A DNA stretch of 64,000 bases from positions 62,001-126,000 of the forward strand of contig CAZSWV010000004.1 in assembly GCA_964611295.1 (NCBI GenBank), written 5' to 3'. Under the pieces are notes generated by a model. That model ran no database searches, had not been told where the DNA came from, and saw only the letters and a program-made list of their open reading frames with translations. Position 1 is the first letter of the stretch, and the number at the start of each line of letters is the position of its first letter. Shown here piece by piece: positions 14,711 through 23,795 of the stretch. The position numbers and the translations under genes were made by a program. The DNA comes from B73-G16 sp964611295. Its GTDB lineage: Bacteria; Desulfobacterota; B13-G15.

Positions 14711-16473
14711 ATCTCGACCTTTAGCATCAATTCCTTTAGTTGTTTGGGTTCCACCTGAGCAGGGGCACCGGTGAGGGGACATTGGCCCTTTTGGGTTTTC
14801 GGGAAGGGGATGACCTCGCGGATGGTCTCCTCACCTGAAATAATCATCATCAGTCTGTCAAAACCAAGGGCTATTCCTCCGTGGGGAGGAGCGCCGTATT
14901 TTAAGGCCTCCAAGAGAAATCCAAACCTGTTGTAGGCCTCTTCTTGAGAGAAACCGAGCAATTCGAAGAGTTTCTCTTGGACTTTTAGGCGGTGGTTTCT
15001 GATGCTACCGCCGCCGATCTCATGGCCGTTAAGCACTATGTCGTATGCGCGGGCCTTCACCGAAAGGGGGTCGGTATCCAACTTCTGGAGGTCTTCTTCC
15101 CTGGGCGAGGTAAAGGGATGGTGGACAGCCACAAAGCGTCTTTCGTCCTTGTCGTATTCCAAAAGGGGAAAGTCGACCACCCAGACGAATCTGAGCTGGT
15201 CTCCTTTTACCAACCCCAATTTCTTGGCGAGTCTAAGTCGCAGCTCCCCAAGGACTTCGCGGGCCTTTTCCCTCTGGTCGGAGACAAAGAGCAAGAGGTC
15301 ACCTACTTGGGCGTTTGTCTTCTCCTGGAGTTTTCCTTTAAGGCCTTCTGTCAAGAACTTAGAGATAGGCCCGTGCCATCCGTCTTCGCTAAGACGTACC
15401 CATGCAAGGCCTTTTGCCCCAAGGTCCAGCGCTTCCTTTGTAAGTTCTTCAAGCTCCTTTCGCGAGAGAGTTCCCCCGCCTTTTACGTTTATAGACTTCA
15501 CCACCCCTCCCCGTTCAAGTTCCTCAGAGAAGACCCGAAACGGGCATCCTATAAATAGTTCGCTAAGGTCAACCAATTCCATGCCGAACCTCATGTCAGG
15601 CTTGTCAGTGCCAAACCGTTCAAGTGCCTCTTCGTAAGGGAGCCTGGGAAAGGGAGTAGGGATCTCTACGGATAGAAGCTCTTTGAAGAGCTTCCAGAGA
15701 AGCCCCTCCACTACCTCCTGTACTTCCTGCTCTGAAACGAAGGACATCTCCAGGTCTACTTGTGTGAACTCAGGCTGCCTGTCAGCCCTCAGGTCCTCAT
15801 CGCGGAAACACCTGACCACCTGGAAGTAGCGATCTATACCCGCTATCATGAGGATCTGTTTGAAAAGTTGAGGTGACTGGGGGAGGGCGTAAAAGGTACC
15901 TGGGTTAAGCCTTGAAGGCACCAGGAAGTCCCTTGCACCTTCTGGAGTCGAGCGGGTCAAGAAGGGCGTTTCCACTTCTAGGAAACCCAGGGCAGTGAGG
16001 TAATTTCTCACTAGTTGAAGGGCTTGGTGTCTGAGTTTTATCTTCTTGACCATAGAAGGCCGCCGTAAGTCCAGATACCGGTATTTGAGCCTGGTATATT
16101 CGTTCACCTCGATATGGTCCTCAATGGGGAAGACAGGGGGGAGCGATTCGTTTAAAACCACGAGTTCCAAGGCCAATACCTCTATTTCCCCCGTGGGGAT
16201 CCTTGGGTTTTCGGTACCAGGTGGGCGCTTCTGCACGAGCCCCCTTACGGCTATTACGTATTCGTCTCCCAATTCCCCTGCAAGCCCATGGGCTTCCTTC
16301 GAAACCTGGGGTGAGAAGACCACCTGTACCACCCCTTCCCTGTCCCTCAAGTCGACAAACCTCACCCCTCCGTGGTCCCTGATGCTTGAAACCCAGCCCA
16401 TGAGGACCACTTCCTTGCCGATGTCCTCTACCCTGATCTGCCCACAATAACAGCTTCTCTTCCACATCTTCAT
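14707..16473 (-). CDS. aspS: Aspartyl-tRNA synthetase
   Basis: 588 residues, class IIb synthetase that charges tRNA-Asp (or Asp and Asn if non-discriminating, which I did not resolve). N-terminal OB-fold anticodon domain (about 15-110, GWVSSIRDHGGVRFVDLRDREG), motif 2 (FRDEDLRADRQPEFTQVDLEMSF region), a bacterial GAD insertion (about 285-410) and motif 3 (GIALGFDRLMMI). Normal bacterial length. Follows the DUF488 gene and proS on the same strand with a gap of 7 bases. Confidence 0.97.
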   Translation of the reverse strand: MKMWKRSCYCGQIRVEDIGKEVVLMGWVSSIRDHGGVRFVDLRDREGVVQVVFSPQVSKEAHGLAGELGDEYVIAVRGLVQKRPPGTENPRIPTGEIEVLALELVVLNESLPPVFPIEDHIEVNEYTRLKYRYLDLRRPSMVKKIKLRHQALQLVRNYLTALGFLEVETPFLTRSTPEGARDFLVPSRLNPGTFYALPQSPQLFKQILMIAGIDRYFQVVRCFRDEDLRADRQPEFTQVDLEMSFVSEQEVQEVVEGLLWKLFKELLSVEIPTPFPRLPYEEALERFGTDKPDMRFGMELVDLSELFIGCPFRVFSEELERGGVVKSINVKGGGTLSRKELEELTKEALDLGAKGLAWVRLSEDGWHGPISKFLTEGLKGKLQEKTNAQVGDLLLFVSDQREKAREVLGELRLRLAKKLGLVKGDQLRFVWVVDFPLLEYDKDERRFVAVHHPFTSPREEDLQKLDTDPLSVKARAYDIVLNGHEIGGGSIRNHRLKVQEKLFELLGFSQEEAYNRFGFLLEALKYGAPPHGGIALGFDRLMMIISGEETIREVIPFPKTQKGQCPLTGAPAQVEPKQLKELMLKVEI

Positions 16474-16480
16474 CCTCAGA

Positions 16481-16882
16481 CTATATTAGCTCTATTACCT
16501 CCCATCCCTCTTCTTTGAGCCTTTTCGCTATAAAGCGCCGATGGCACCGCCAGGGGTACCGTTCTGCGCAGAAAAAGGCCGTAGGTGCCGAAGAAGCCAG
16601 GCCCATAAGCAACTTCAGCCCTTCCTCGAAGGAATTTTGCTTCATCCATGCCTCATAGCCCCCTTTTCGGTATCCCCCTAGTTGCTCTCCGAGCCATATG
16701 TACTCAATCCCCTGTTCCCGTAAGGACCTTTCGAGTTCGTCCTTACAGAAGTGGGGGAACCGGCTCTTCGGAAAACGTCGGACATCCACTGCCCTCCTTA
16801 CTCCGTGGGAAAGGAGTAACCTCAAGAACTCTTCCAGTCCTCGGCTTCCAGTTCCCACGCTGTAAACCTTACGCCCCGACAA
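16481..16882 (-). CDS. DUF488 family protein
   Basis: 133 residues with the family pattern: an N-terminal YSVGTGSRGLEEF, a middle DVRRFPKSRFPHF, and a C-terminal FFCAERYPWRCHRRFIA block whose Cys/Glu/His/Arg resemble an active site. Function is unestablished; some members are linked to nucleic-acid or thiol chemistry. TTG start at 16882 lies inside proS, overlapping it by 14 bases, with AAAAGGG upstream. Sits between two tRNA synthetase genes. Confidence 0.85.
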   Translation of the reverse strand: MSGRKVYSVGTGSRGLEEFLRLLLSHGVRRAVDVRRFPKSRFPHFCKDELERSLREQGIEYIWLGEQLGGYRKGGYEAWMKQNSFEEGLKLLMGLASSAPTAFFCAERYPWRCHRRFIAKRLKEEGWEVIELI

Positions 16883-18596
16883 GGCCCTTTTCCCGCTCTA
16901 CCCACTCCTTGGCCCTAAGGGCCGCTTCCTCTAGCTCTACGAGGAAGGTCTCCCTGGTCTTCCTTATGCGGAACTCAGCCCTGCCCTCCTTTAGGGTCCT
17001 TTCGCTTAGGGTAATGCGTAAAGGGATGCCCAAAAGGTCGGCATCCTTGAATTTGACCCCGGGCCTTTCATCCCGGTCATCGTAAAGTACCTCAACCCCG
17101 AGGGAGCGGAGTTCTTCGTAAAGCCTCTCAGACGCCTTGTAGGTCTCCGGGTGTGACAGGTTCACAGGGAGCAAATACACTTCAAAGGGGGCCATAGCTA
17201 TGGGGAAGACGATCCCATCTTGGTCGTGTCCTTGTTCTATGGCAGCAGCTACAGTCCTCCCCACCCCAATCCCGTAGCAACCCATGACCACCGGTTTTTC
17301 CTTCCCGTCCTTGTCCAGAAACACAGCGCCCATGGGCTCACTGTATTTGGTCCCAAGCTTAAATATATGCCCTACTTCGATACCCCTGGAAAGCACAAGC
17401 ACCCCCTCCTCGCACCTAGGACAGGGGTCTCCTGAGGATACCTTCCTGATGTCGAAAAACCCCAGGACCTCGAAGTCCCTTCCCACTTGTACCCCCACCA
17501 AATGGGCATCCTCCCTGTTAGCCCCAACGACCATGTCGGTTGTCCCTATGAGGTCCCAGTCAGCAACCACGGGTATCCTTAGCCCAATAGGCCCGGAGAA
17601 ACCCAGGGGACCGCCTGTGACCTCAAGGATGGTCTTTTCGTCGGCCATCTGGAGGTATTTTAGGCCGAGGGCCTTTTTCAACTTCACTTCGCTCAGCTCG
17701 TGGTCGCCCCTTATAAGAGCGGCTATGGGACCTCGTTCTGTCTCGAAGATGAGGGTCTTTATGATCCTCGAAGGTTCTACACCTAAAAAGGCAGACACCT
17801 CCTCTACCGTCCTCATGCCAGGGGTCAATACCAACTCAGGGCTCTTTGGGGAGGGTCTTTCCGAAAAGACATGGGGCCTCCTCCTTTCTGCCAACTCGAG
17901 GTTTGCAGCATATCCACAGGCCTCACAGCTAGCCAAGACGTCCTCCCCTGTTTGTGCAAGCACCATGAATTCGTGTGAGGAAGTACCCCCAATCAGGCCA
18001 GTGTCGGCTTCCACTACCTTGAACCGCAACCCAAGCCTCTGGAAGATCCTTTCATAAGCTTCGTACATATTCCTGTAGCTCTTGTCAGCCCCTTCATCGT
18101 CCTGGTCGAAACTGTAAGCATCCTTCATGATGAACTCCCTTGCCCTCATCAGGCCAAAACGTGGTCGGATTTCATCTCTGAACTTCACTTGTATTTGGTA
18201 AAGGCAAAGGGGGAGGTCCCTATAGGAACGTATCTCCCTACGGACCAGGTCTGTTATTGCCTCCTCATGGGTTGGGCCAAGGCAATAATCACGTCCTCCT
18301 CGGTCTTTGAACCTGAGGAGCTCTTTGCCGTATTGGTCCCACCTGCCGCTTTCTTTCCAAAGTTCGGCTGGCAACACTACAGGCAAAAGGACCTCAAGGG
18401 CCCCTATCCTGTCCATTTCTTCCCTTATTACGTTTTCCACCTTCCTCATAGCACGTAGCCCTAAGGGCAAAAGGTCATAGATCCCAGAGGCCACCTTGCG
18501 GATCATACCGGCCCGTAGCATAAGTTTGTGGCTTATGACTTCGGCCTCAGCTGGGTCTTCCTTTAAGGTAGGCAAGAAATAACGCGAATACCTCAT
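16869..18596 (-). CDS. proS: Prolyl-tRNA synthetase (bacterial type with editing insertion)
   Basis: 575 residues. Class II core motifs include TLKEDPAEAEVISHKLMLRAG, GPTHEEAITDLVRREIRSYRDLP and motif 3 (GIGVGRTVAAAIEQ). Between motifs 2 and 3 (about 225-390) is the INS editing domain that deacylates Ala-tRNA-Pro. The C-terminal ~100 residues are the HGTP anticodon domain. ATG at 18596 has AGGGGG upstream. Promoter boxes are listed separately. Confidence 0.97.
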   Translation of the reverse strand: MRYSRYFLPTLKEDPAEAEVISHKLMLRAGMIRKVASGIYDLLPLGLRAMRKVENVIREEMDRIGALEVLLPVVLPAELWKESGRWDQYGKELLRFKDRGGRDYCLGPTHEEAITDLVRREIRSYRDLPLCLYQIQVKFRDEIRPRFGLMRAREFIMKDAYSFDQDDEGADKSYRNMYEAYERIFQRLGLRFKVVEADTGLIGGTSSHEFMVLAQTGEDVLASCEACGYAANLELAERRRPHVFSERPSPKSPELVLTPGMRTVEEVSAFLGVEPSRIIKTLIFETERGPIAALIRGDHELSEVKLKKALGLKYLQMADEKTILEVTGGPLGFSGPIGLRIPVVADWDLIGTTDMVVGANREDAHLVGVQVGRDFEVLGFFDIRKVSSGDPCPRCEEGVLVLSRGIEVGHIFKLGTKYSEPMGAVFLDKDGKEKPVVMGCYGIGVGRTVAAAIEQGHDQDGIVFPIAMAPFEVYLLPVNLSHPETYKASERLYEELRSLGVEVLYDDRDERPGVKFKDADLLGIPLRITLSERTLKEGRAEFRIRKTRETFLVELEEAALRAKEWVEREKGLVGA

Positions 18597-18622
18597 CCTT
18601 TACCCCCTTGACTTAGTTCAAG

Positions 18623-18651
18623 ATAGTAAGGATGGGAGCAAAGGCTGTCAA
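18623..18651 (-). promoter_or_regulatory. Sigma-70 promoter for proS
   Basis: On the minus strand TTGACA (18651-18646), 17 bases, TACTAT (18628-18623): a near-consensus promoter giving a leader of about 20 bases with a ribosome site before the proS ATG. Confidence 0.65.
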
Positions 18652-18694
18652 GGCAGGGTTGACTTTGGGGGTCGACATAAAATAGATTTCCGTT

Positions 18695-18726
18695 AAAAGG
18701 TCCTCTCTCAAAAGGGAGGATCTTTT
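18695..18726 (+). other. Hairpin in the leader of the EF-G-like gene
   Basis: AAAAGGTCCTCTC (18695-18707) pairs with GGGAGGATCTTTT (18714-18726) in a 13-bp stem with two G-U pairs and a 6-base loop, ending 8 bases before the ribosome site. No T-run follows, so attenuation or translational control is as possible as termination. A candidate promoter is TTGACT at 18659 with TAGATT 18 bases on. Confidence 0.5.
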
Positions 18727-18748
18727 GGTTTAAAAGGAGGTAGTGTTT

Positions 18749-20845
18749 ATGAAGCGCGTGGAAAGGGACAAGGTAAGGACGGTAGGCCTCTTTGGGCATT
18801 CGAGCGAGGGGAAGACCTCTCTTGCGGAAGCCATGTTATTCCGTGCAGGCGTTACCCCAAAGCCGGGTAGTGTGGACGAGGGAAGTTCCCTTTTGGACTT
18901 TGAGCCCGAGGAGGTGAACCGGAAGATCTCCATAAGTGCAGCGGTGGCCAACTACGAATGGGATAAACATTGGGTGACGTTACTGGACACCCCAGGGGAT
19001 GTCCATTTCTCTTACGAGGCTAAAAGTGCCATGGCTGTAGTAGAGGGGGCGGTCTTTGTCCTTGGGGCGAACTCCGGGGTGAAGGTCCAAACTGAGAACA
19101 TGTGGAGGGAATCCGAAGAGAGGAAGGTGGCGCGTATCTTTTTCATCAATAAGATGGACGTAGAAAGGGCCAGGTTCTGGGATGCCTATAAGGACATCAC
19201 CGAAAACCTCGAGGGAGCCAAGTTCGTACTGCTTCAGCTACCTATAGGTGAGGAAAAGGACTTCAAAGGGGTTATAGACTTGATAGCGATGGAGGCCTTT
19301 CTTTACGAGGATGGTGGGAAGGCAAAGAGGGCAGAAGTACCAGAAGGCCTTCGTGCCAAGGCGGAGGAAGAGCGGCTTAAGCTTGTAGAGTCATTGGTGG
19401 AGGTAGACGAAGAGCTTATGGAAAAGTACCTAGAAGGAGAGGAGATATCAAAGGAGGAGCTTTACAGGTGTTTAAAACAAGGGATGATACAAGGTACTAT
19501 CGTGCCGGTGCTTTGTGGTTCGGCCTTGAAGCTCATAGGAATTGAGCAGCTTATGGACCTCATAAACCTCTGTATCCCCTCACCTCTTGAACGGAGGCCC
19601 ATGGAAGGTACAAACCCCAGAACAGGTGAAAAGGTGGTAAGGAGGCCTTCGGTGGAGGAGCCTTTCTCGGCCTATGTGTTTAAGACCCTTGTCGACCCCT
19701 TTGCCGGCCGGGTAAATTATGTGAAGGTCCTTTCCGGAAGTCTTGGGCCTGACCAAACCATCCTCAACGCTTCAAAGGACGTGAAGGAAAAAGTAGTCCA
19801 GATCTTTTCCATCCAGGGGAAGAAACAGGAGCCTCTTGGTATAGCCGAAGTAGGGGATATAGTGGCCTTGACCAAGTTGAAAGATACCCATACAGGTGAC
19901 ACCCTCTCTGACGAAAAGAACCCTGTGGTATATGAACCTGTTGTACCTATGACCCCTGTGCTCTCTTATGCCATCAAGCCAAAGGCCAGGGGTGATGAGG
20001 AGAAGATCTCTCAGGCCTTAAGCCGCATAAAGGAGGAAGACCCTACCATCGTTTTAAGTCGTGATGAACAGACCAAAGAGTTGATCATATCCTGTCTTGG
20101 GCAGTTACACCTTGATGTGATTGTGGAGAAGATGAAACGCAAGTTTGGAGTTGAAGTGGAGTTGAGTCCGCCTAAGATCCCTTATAAGGAGACCATAAGG
20201 AAGGTGGTAAAAGGCGTAATTTACAGGCATAAAAAGCAAACGGGCGGAAGGGGGCAATTCGCAGAGGTCCATTTCGACATCTATCCCCTTGAGCGCGGTA
20301 AAGGCTTTGAGTTCGAAGAGGCCTTGACGGGGATGAACGTCCCAAGGAACTTCGTCCCCGCAGTAGAAAAGGGTATAAGGGAGGCCATGGAGTCGGGGGT
20401 CTTGGCTGGTTTTCCGGTAGTGGATGTGAAGGTGAGGTTTTACGATGGCAAAAGCCATGAAGTGGACAGTTCCGACCTGGCCTTTAAGATAGCCTCTTTT
20501 ATGTGTTTCAAAAAAGGGATGCAACAAGCCGAACCCGTCTTGCTCGAACCCATAATGAAGCTGGAAGTCACCGTTCCTGATGACGTCTTGGGTGACGTCA
20601 TGGGGGATCTAAATGGTAGGAGAGGGAAGATCCTCGGCATGGAGACCAAGGGCAAAAACCAGGTCATCAAAGCCCTTGTACCTATGGCCGAGGTGCTTCA
20701 ATATGGTCCGGTATTGAACTCCCTAACAGGAGGTAGAGGCAGCTTCACCATGGAGTTCTCCCATTACGAAGAGGTGCCGCCACATTTGGCCCAGAGGATA
20801 ATAGAGGAGGCAAAACGCGAAAGGGAGAAGGAGAAAGAGGAATAA
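18749..20845 (+). CDS. EF-G-like translational GTPase (FusA2 type)
   Basis: 698 residues. G-domain motifs are GHSSEGKTSL, DTPGDVHF and NKMD, then EF-G domains II to V (GRGQFAEV-type stretch, SHEVDSSDLAFKIASF, a C-terminal GRRGKILGME). The G1 loop and the lack of the standard EF-G N-terminus place it with the EF-G paralogues (EF-G II) rather than the housekeeping FusA, usually found with rpsL/rpsG/tuf. Its exact role is not established. The ATG at 18749 is 8 bases from AGGAGG; a GTG at 18743 is too close to it. Confidence 0.9.
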   Translation: MKRVERDKVRTVGLFGHSSEGKTSLAEAMLFRAGVTPKPGSVDEGSSLLDFEPEEVNRKISISAAVANYEWDKHWVTLLDTPGDVHFSYEAKSAMAVVEGAVFVLGANSGVKVQTENMWRESEERKVARIFFINKMDVERARFWDAYKDITENLEGAKFVLLQLPIGEEKDFKGVIDLIAMEAFLYEDGGKAKRAEVPEGLRAKAEEERLKLVESLVEVDEELMEKYLEGEEISKEELYRCLKQGMIQGTIVPVLCGSALKLIGIEQLMDLINLCIPSPLERRPMEGTNPRTGEKVVRRPSVEEPFSAYVFKTLVDPFAGRVNYVKVLSGSLGPDQTILNASKDVKEKVVQIFSIQGKKQEPLGIAEVGDIVALTKLKDTHTGDTLSDEKNPVVYEPVVPMTPVLSYAIKPKARGDEEKISQALSRIKEEDPTIVLSRDEQTKELIISCLGQLHLDVIVEKMKRKFGVEVELSPPKIPYKETIRKVVKGVIYRHKKQTGGRGQFAEVHFDIYPLERGKGFEFEEALTGMNVPRNFVPAVEKGIREAMESGVLAGFPVVDVKVRFYDGKSHEVDSSDLAFKIASFMCFKKGMQQAEPVLLEPIMKLEVTVPDDVLGDVMGDLNGRRGKILGMETKGKNQVIKALVPMAEVLQYGPVLNSLTGGRGSFTMEFSHYEEVPPHLAQRIIEEAKREREKEKEE

Positions 20846-20849
20846 GGGG

Positions 20850-21299
20850 GTGAGGGCTGTCCTACAAAGGGTAAGGGAAGCTTGGGTAAAGGTAGAAGGG
20901 GAGGAGATATCGCGGATAGGTAGGGGGCTTTTGGTCTTGTTGGGGGTGGCAAGAGGGGATGGCCAAGAGGACTTAGCTTATATGGCCCATAAGATCCCCA
21001 ACTTGAGGCTTTTTGAGGACGAGAAAGGCCACTTGAACCTTTCCTTAAAGGAAGTGGGTGGAGAAGTACTTTTAGTAAGCCAATTCACGCTCCTTGGCGA
21101 TTGTAGGAAGGGGAGGCGCCCATCTTTCACAGAGGCGGCTCCTCCAGATGAAGCAGAAAGGCTTTACCTAGGGTTAGTAGAGGCCCTCAGGCGCGAAGGG
21201 GTAGAGGTAAAGACCGGTAAGTTCCAAGCGAAGATGGAGGTAGGGCTAATAAACGATGGCCCTGTCACCTTACTCCTTGATAGTCGTAAGGTTTTCTGA
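20850..21299 (+). CDS. dtd: D-aminoacyl-tRNA deacylase
   Basis: 149 residues. Removes D-amino acids (and glycine mischarged on tRNA-Ala) from tRNA. Signatures: the N-terminal MRAVLQRVREAWVKVEG, SQFTLLGDCRKGRRPSF, and the cis-Gly-Pro loop GLINDGPVTLLLDS. GTG start 5 bases after the EF-G-like stop, so both are in one unit. Followed by a weak terminator. Confidence 0.96.
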   Translation: MRAVLQRVREAWVKVEGEEISRIGRGLLVLLGVARGDGQEDLAYMAHKIPNLRLFEDEKGHLNLSLKEVGGEVLLVSQFTLLGDCRKGRRPSFTEAAPPDEAERLYLGLVEALRREGVEVKTGKFQAKMEVGLINDGPVTLLLDSRKVF

Positions 21300-21327
21300 A
21301 AGGTTCGGTATAGAAGGTCGTCCGCTT

Positions 21328-21352
21328 AGGGCGAGGTGCCCTTTTCTTTTTT
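21328..21352 (+). terminator. Weak intrinsic terminator after dtd
   Basis: AGGGC-GAGGT-GCCCT (21328-21342) is a 5-bp stem followed by TTTTCTTTTTT. The stem is short but the T-run is good. Confidence 0.45.
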
Positions 21353-21372
21353 GAAACCAGGAGGGTGAGACG

Positions 21373-22773
21373 ATGGTCAAAGGTACCATTCGCGAATCCG
21401 CCATCGCGGGGACTTGGTATCCTGGGGATCCAGCCGTACTGAAAAGTCAGGTGGAAAGGTTCTTGGCTATGGCTGAGGTCCCTGAACTGAAGGGGGAACC
21501 TGTGGGACTTATCGCACCTCATGCAGGCTATATGTACTCAGGCCAAGTAGCTGGCTACGCTTACAAGGCCATAAAGGGCAAGAAGTTCGACTCGGTAGTG
21601 ATCGTAGCCCCAAGCCACTACGTTTGGTTTCAAGGGGTTTCGGTCTATGCCAAAGGGGGATATGAGACCCCCTTGGGGGTTGTACCCATAGATGAAGGGC
21701 TTTCGTCCAAGCTCATGGAGCTTAGCCCCCTTGTCAAGGAGTTGCCTCAGGCCCACAAGAAAGAGCACTCCTTGGAGATACAACTGCCTTTCTTGCAGGT
21801 AGTACTTGGTGAGTTCGAACTCGTCCCCTTGGTCATGGGCGATCAGGATCAAAGGACGTGCCGAGAACTTGGCAGAGCCTTGGCTGATTTGGTCAAAAGG
21901 GCATCGAAGAAGGTTCTCCTTGTGGCTTCCACGGATCTCTCCCATTTTTACCCTTACGAAAGGGCGATGGTTCTTGACAAGGCCTTCATAAGTCGGGTGG
22001 AGGCTTTGGATCCCGAAGGGCTCATCAAGGACCTTGAGGCCAAAGTATGTGAGGCATGTGGAGCTGGTCCTGTAGTTGCGGTGATGTTTGCAGCCAAGGT
22101 CCTTGGGGCAAGGCGGGGGCTCATCTTGAAGTACGCCAACTCCGGGGACGTTACAGGCGACAAAACGAGTGTAGTCGGTTATCTTTCAGCTATCTTCTTA
22201 AAGGAAGAATCAGGCCCCATTGGCCTAACTGAGGAGGAGAAGCAAGAACTTCTAAAAATCGCTAAAGAGGTCATATGGAACAAAGCGCTTGGTAGGCCTT
22301 TGCCCCTTTTTGAGGTAAGGTCACCTAGGCTGAAAGAGCCGAGGGGGGTATTTGTGACGGTGAAAAAGAGGGGATATCTCAGGGGGTGTATAGGGTACGT
22401 GAAGCCTATCAAGCCCCTTTGGCAGGCAGTGGTAGACATGGCGCAAGCAGCTGCTTTTGAGGATCCTAGGTTCCCTCCCGTTAGGCCAGAAGAATTGGAA
22501 GAACTTGAGGTAGAGATATCGGTCCTTACCCCCTTAAAAGAAGTAAAGGGTAGTCCTGATGAGATCCTCAGGCAGATAAAAGTAGGGGTGCACGGACTCA
22601 TGGTGGAAAAGCCCCCTCATTACTCGGGCTTACTTCTTCCTCAGGTGGCCGTAGAGTACGGATGGGACGAGGAGACCTTTCTCAAGGAGACGTGTCTTAA
22701 GGCAGGTTTACCTCCAGAGGCGTGGCGGGATCCCCTTTGTAGGATTTATGTCTTTGAAGCGGAGGTCTTCTGA
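21373..22773 (+). CDS. MEMO1-AMMECR1 fusion protein (AmmeMemoRadiSam systems B and A)
   Basis: 466 residues in two families joined. Residues about 5-275 are a MEMO-like domain related to class III dioxygenases (IRESAIAGTWYPGDP, APHAGYMYSGQVAGYAY, HSLEIQLPFLQ, ANSGDVTG). Residues about 295-465 are an AMMECR1 domain with its LRGCIG signature. These two usually occur with a radical SAM protein in a module of poorly known function. No radical SAM gene adjoins here; those at 59319 and 63099 are of other types. The next gene begins 2 bases after its stop. Confidence 0.93.
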   Translation: MVKGTIRESAIAGTWYPGDPAVLKSQVERFLAMAEVPELKGEPVGLIAPHAGYMYSGQVAGYAYKAIKGKKFDSVVIVAPSHYVWFQGVSVYAKGGYETPLGVVPIDEGLSSKLMELSPLVKELPQAHKKEHSLEIQLPFLQVVLGEFELVPLVMGDQDQRTCRELGRALADLVKRASKKVLLVASTDLSHFYPYERAMVLDKAFISRVEALDPEGLIKDLEAKVCEACGAGPVVAVMFAAKVLGARRGLILKYANSGDVTGDKTSVVGYLSAIFLKEESGPIGLTEEEKQELLKIAKEVIWNKALGRPLPLFEVRSPRLKEPRGVFVTVKKRGYLRGCIGYVKPIKPLWQAVVDMAQAAAFEDPRFPPVRPEELEELEVEISVLTPLKEVKGSPDEILRQIKVGVHGLMVEKPPHYSGLLLPQVAVEYGWDEETFLKETCLKAGLPPEAWRDPLCRIYVFEAEVF

Positions 22774-22775
22774 CC

Positions 22776-23795
22776 GTGAGGAAGGTAAGAGCTGAAGAGT
22801 CGATAGGGATGGTTTTGGCACACGACCTGACTGAGGTAGTTCCCTTGGAGAGGAAGAGGGTGATCTTCAGGAGAGGCCATAGGATAAGGGAAGAAGACGT
22901 AGAGGTGCTTTTGAGGACGGGCAATTACTACATTTGGGTCCTTGAACCAGATAGGGACAAGGTCCATGAGGACGAAGCCGCCCTGAGGCTCTCGCGGCTC
23001 CTCGTCGGTGACTTCCTCGAGGTCGACGAGCCTAAGGAAGGACGTGTTTGGGTTAGGGCCACGAAAAAAGGGCTTTTGAGGGTGGACAAAGAAACCTTGA
23101 AAGAGATAAACGCCTTCCCTTCCTTTGTTGTGGCTACCCTCCATGACGGCAGTACGGTAAAGGAAGGGCAAGTGGTAGCAGCTGTTAAGACCATACCCCT
23201 TTTCGTTGAACAAGAGGAGATGGATCGGTGCGAAGGCCTGTTTTCAAAGAAGAAAGCAGTGTGGCTGAGGCCCTTCCGCCCCCTTCAGGTAGGGGTGGTC
23301 GTCACAGGCACTGAGGTTTACGAGGGGAGGGTAAAGGACGGCTTCGATTTAGTGCTTAGGCCTAAGCTTGAGCGCATGGGTGTAGGGATCAAGGCCAAAC
23401 TGGTAGTCCCAGATGACCCTTCAGAGGTGGCAAGGGGCATAGCCTATTTGAGGAAGGAGGGTGTCCAGGCCATATTGACCACTGGTGGGCTAGGTGTTGA
23501 TGCAGGGGATGTGACCTTGGAAGGGGTTAAGCTTTCGGGGGCAAAGGTGGTGGTTTACGGTGCCCCTGTCTTTCCGGGCTCTATGTTCTTATACGCGGTC
23601 CTAGAAAACTTGCCCATCTTAGGGCTTCCTGCCTGCGTCTATTACAACAAAAGTACCGTCTTTGACCTGCTTTTCCCGTGGGTTTTGGCAGGGGAAGAGA
23701 TCACTTGGGAATTGGTTAGGGGATTGGGGCATGGGGGGATATGTCTTGATTGCCCTGAATGCCGCTATCCGTTTTGTCCTTTCGGCAAAGCATGA
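22776..23795 (+). CDS. Molybdopterin-binding MoeA/MoCF-like protein with C-terminal cysteine cluster
   Basis: 339 residues. The central/C-terminal part (about 165-310) is a MogA/MoeA-type molybdopterin-binding fold: VTGTEVYEGRVKDG, TTGGLGVDAGDVT and a PGSM stretch. The first ~120 residues resemble the N-terminal region seen in MoeA-like proteins of this subgroup. The tail has C-x2-C-x2-C-x4-C (CLDCPECRYPFC), fit for a metal site. GTG start 2 bases after the previous stop; the stop overlaps the YqeB ATG. Context points to maturation of a molybdenum hydroxylase, not general cofactor synthesis. Confidence 0.85.
   Translation: MRKVRAEESIGMVLAHDLTEVVPLERKRVIFRRGHRIREEDVEVLLRTGNYYIWVLEPDRDKVHEDEAALRLSRLLVGDFLEVDEPKEGRVWVRATKKGLLRVDKETLKEINAFPSFVVATLHDGSTVKEGQVVAAVKTIPLFVEQEEMDRCEGLFSKKKAVWLRPFRPLQVGVVVTGTEVYEGRVKDGFDLVLRPKLERMGVGIKAKLVVPDDPSEVARGIAYLRKEGVQAILTTGGLGVDAGDVTLEGVKLSGAKVVVYGAPVFPGSMFLYAVLENLPILGLPACVYYNKSTVFDLLFPWVLAGEEITWELVRGLGHGGICLDCPECRYPFCPFGKA

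Noticed and set aside
14992..15637. Two long plus-strand open frames over aspS
   Set aside because: Shadow frames of a confident synthetase gene, with no ribosome site or recognisable protein.
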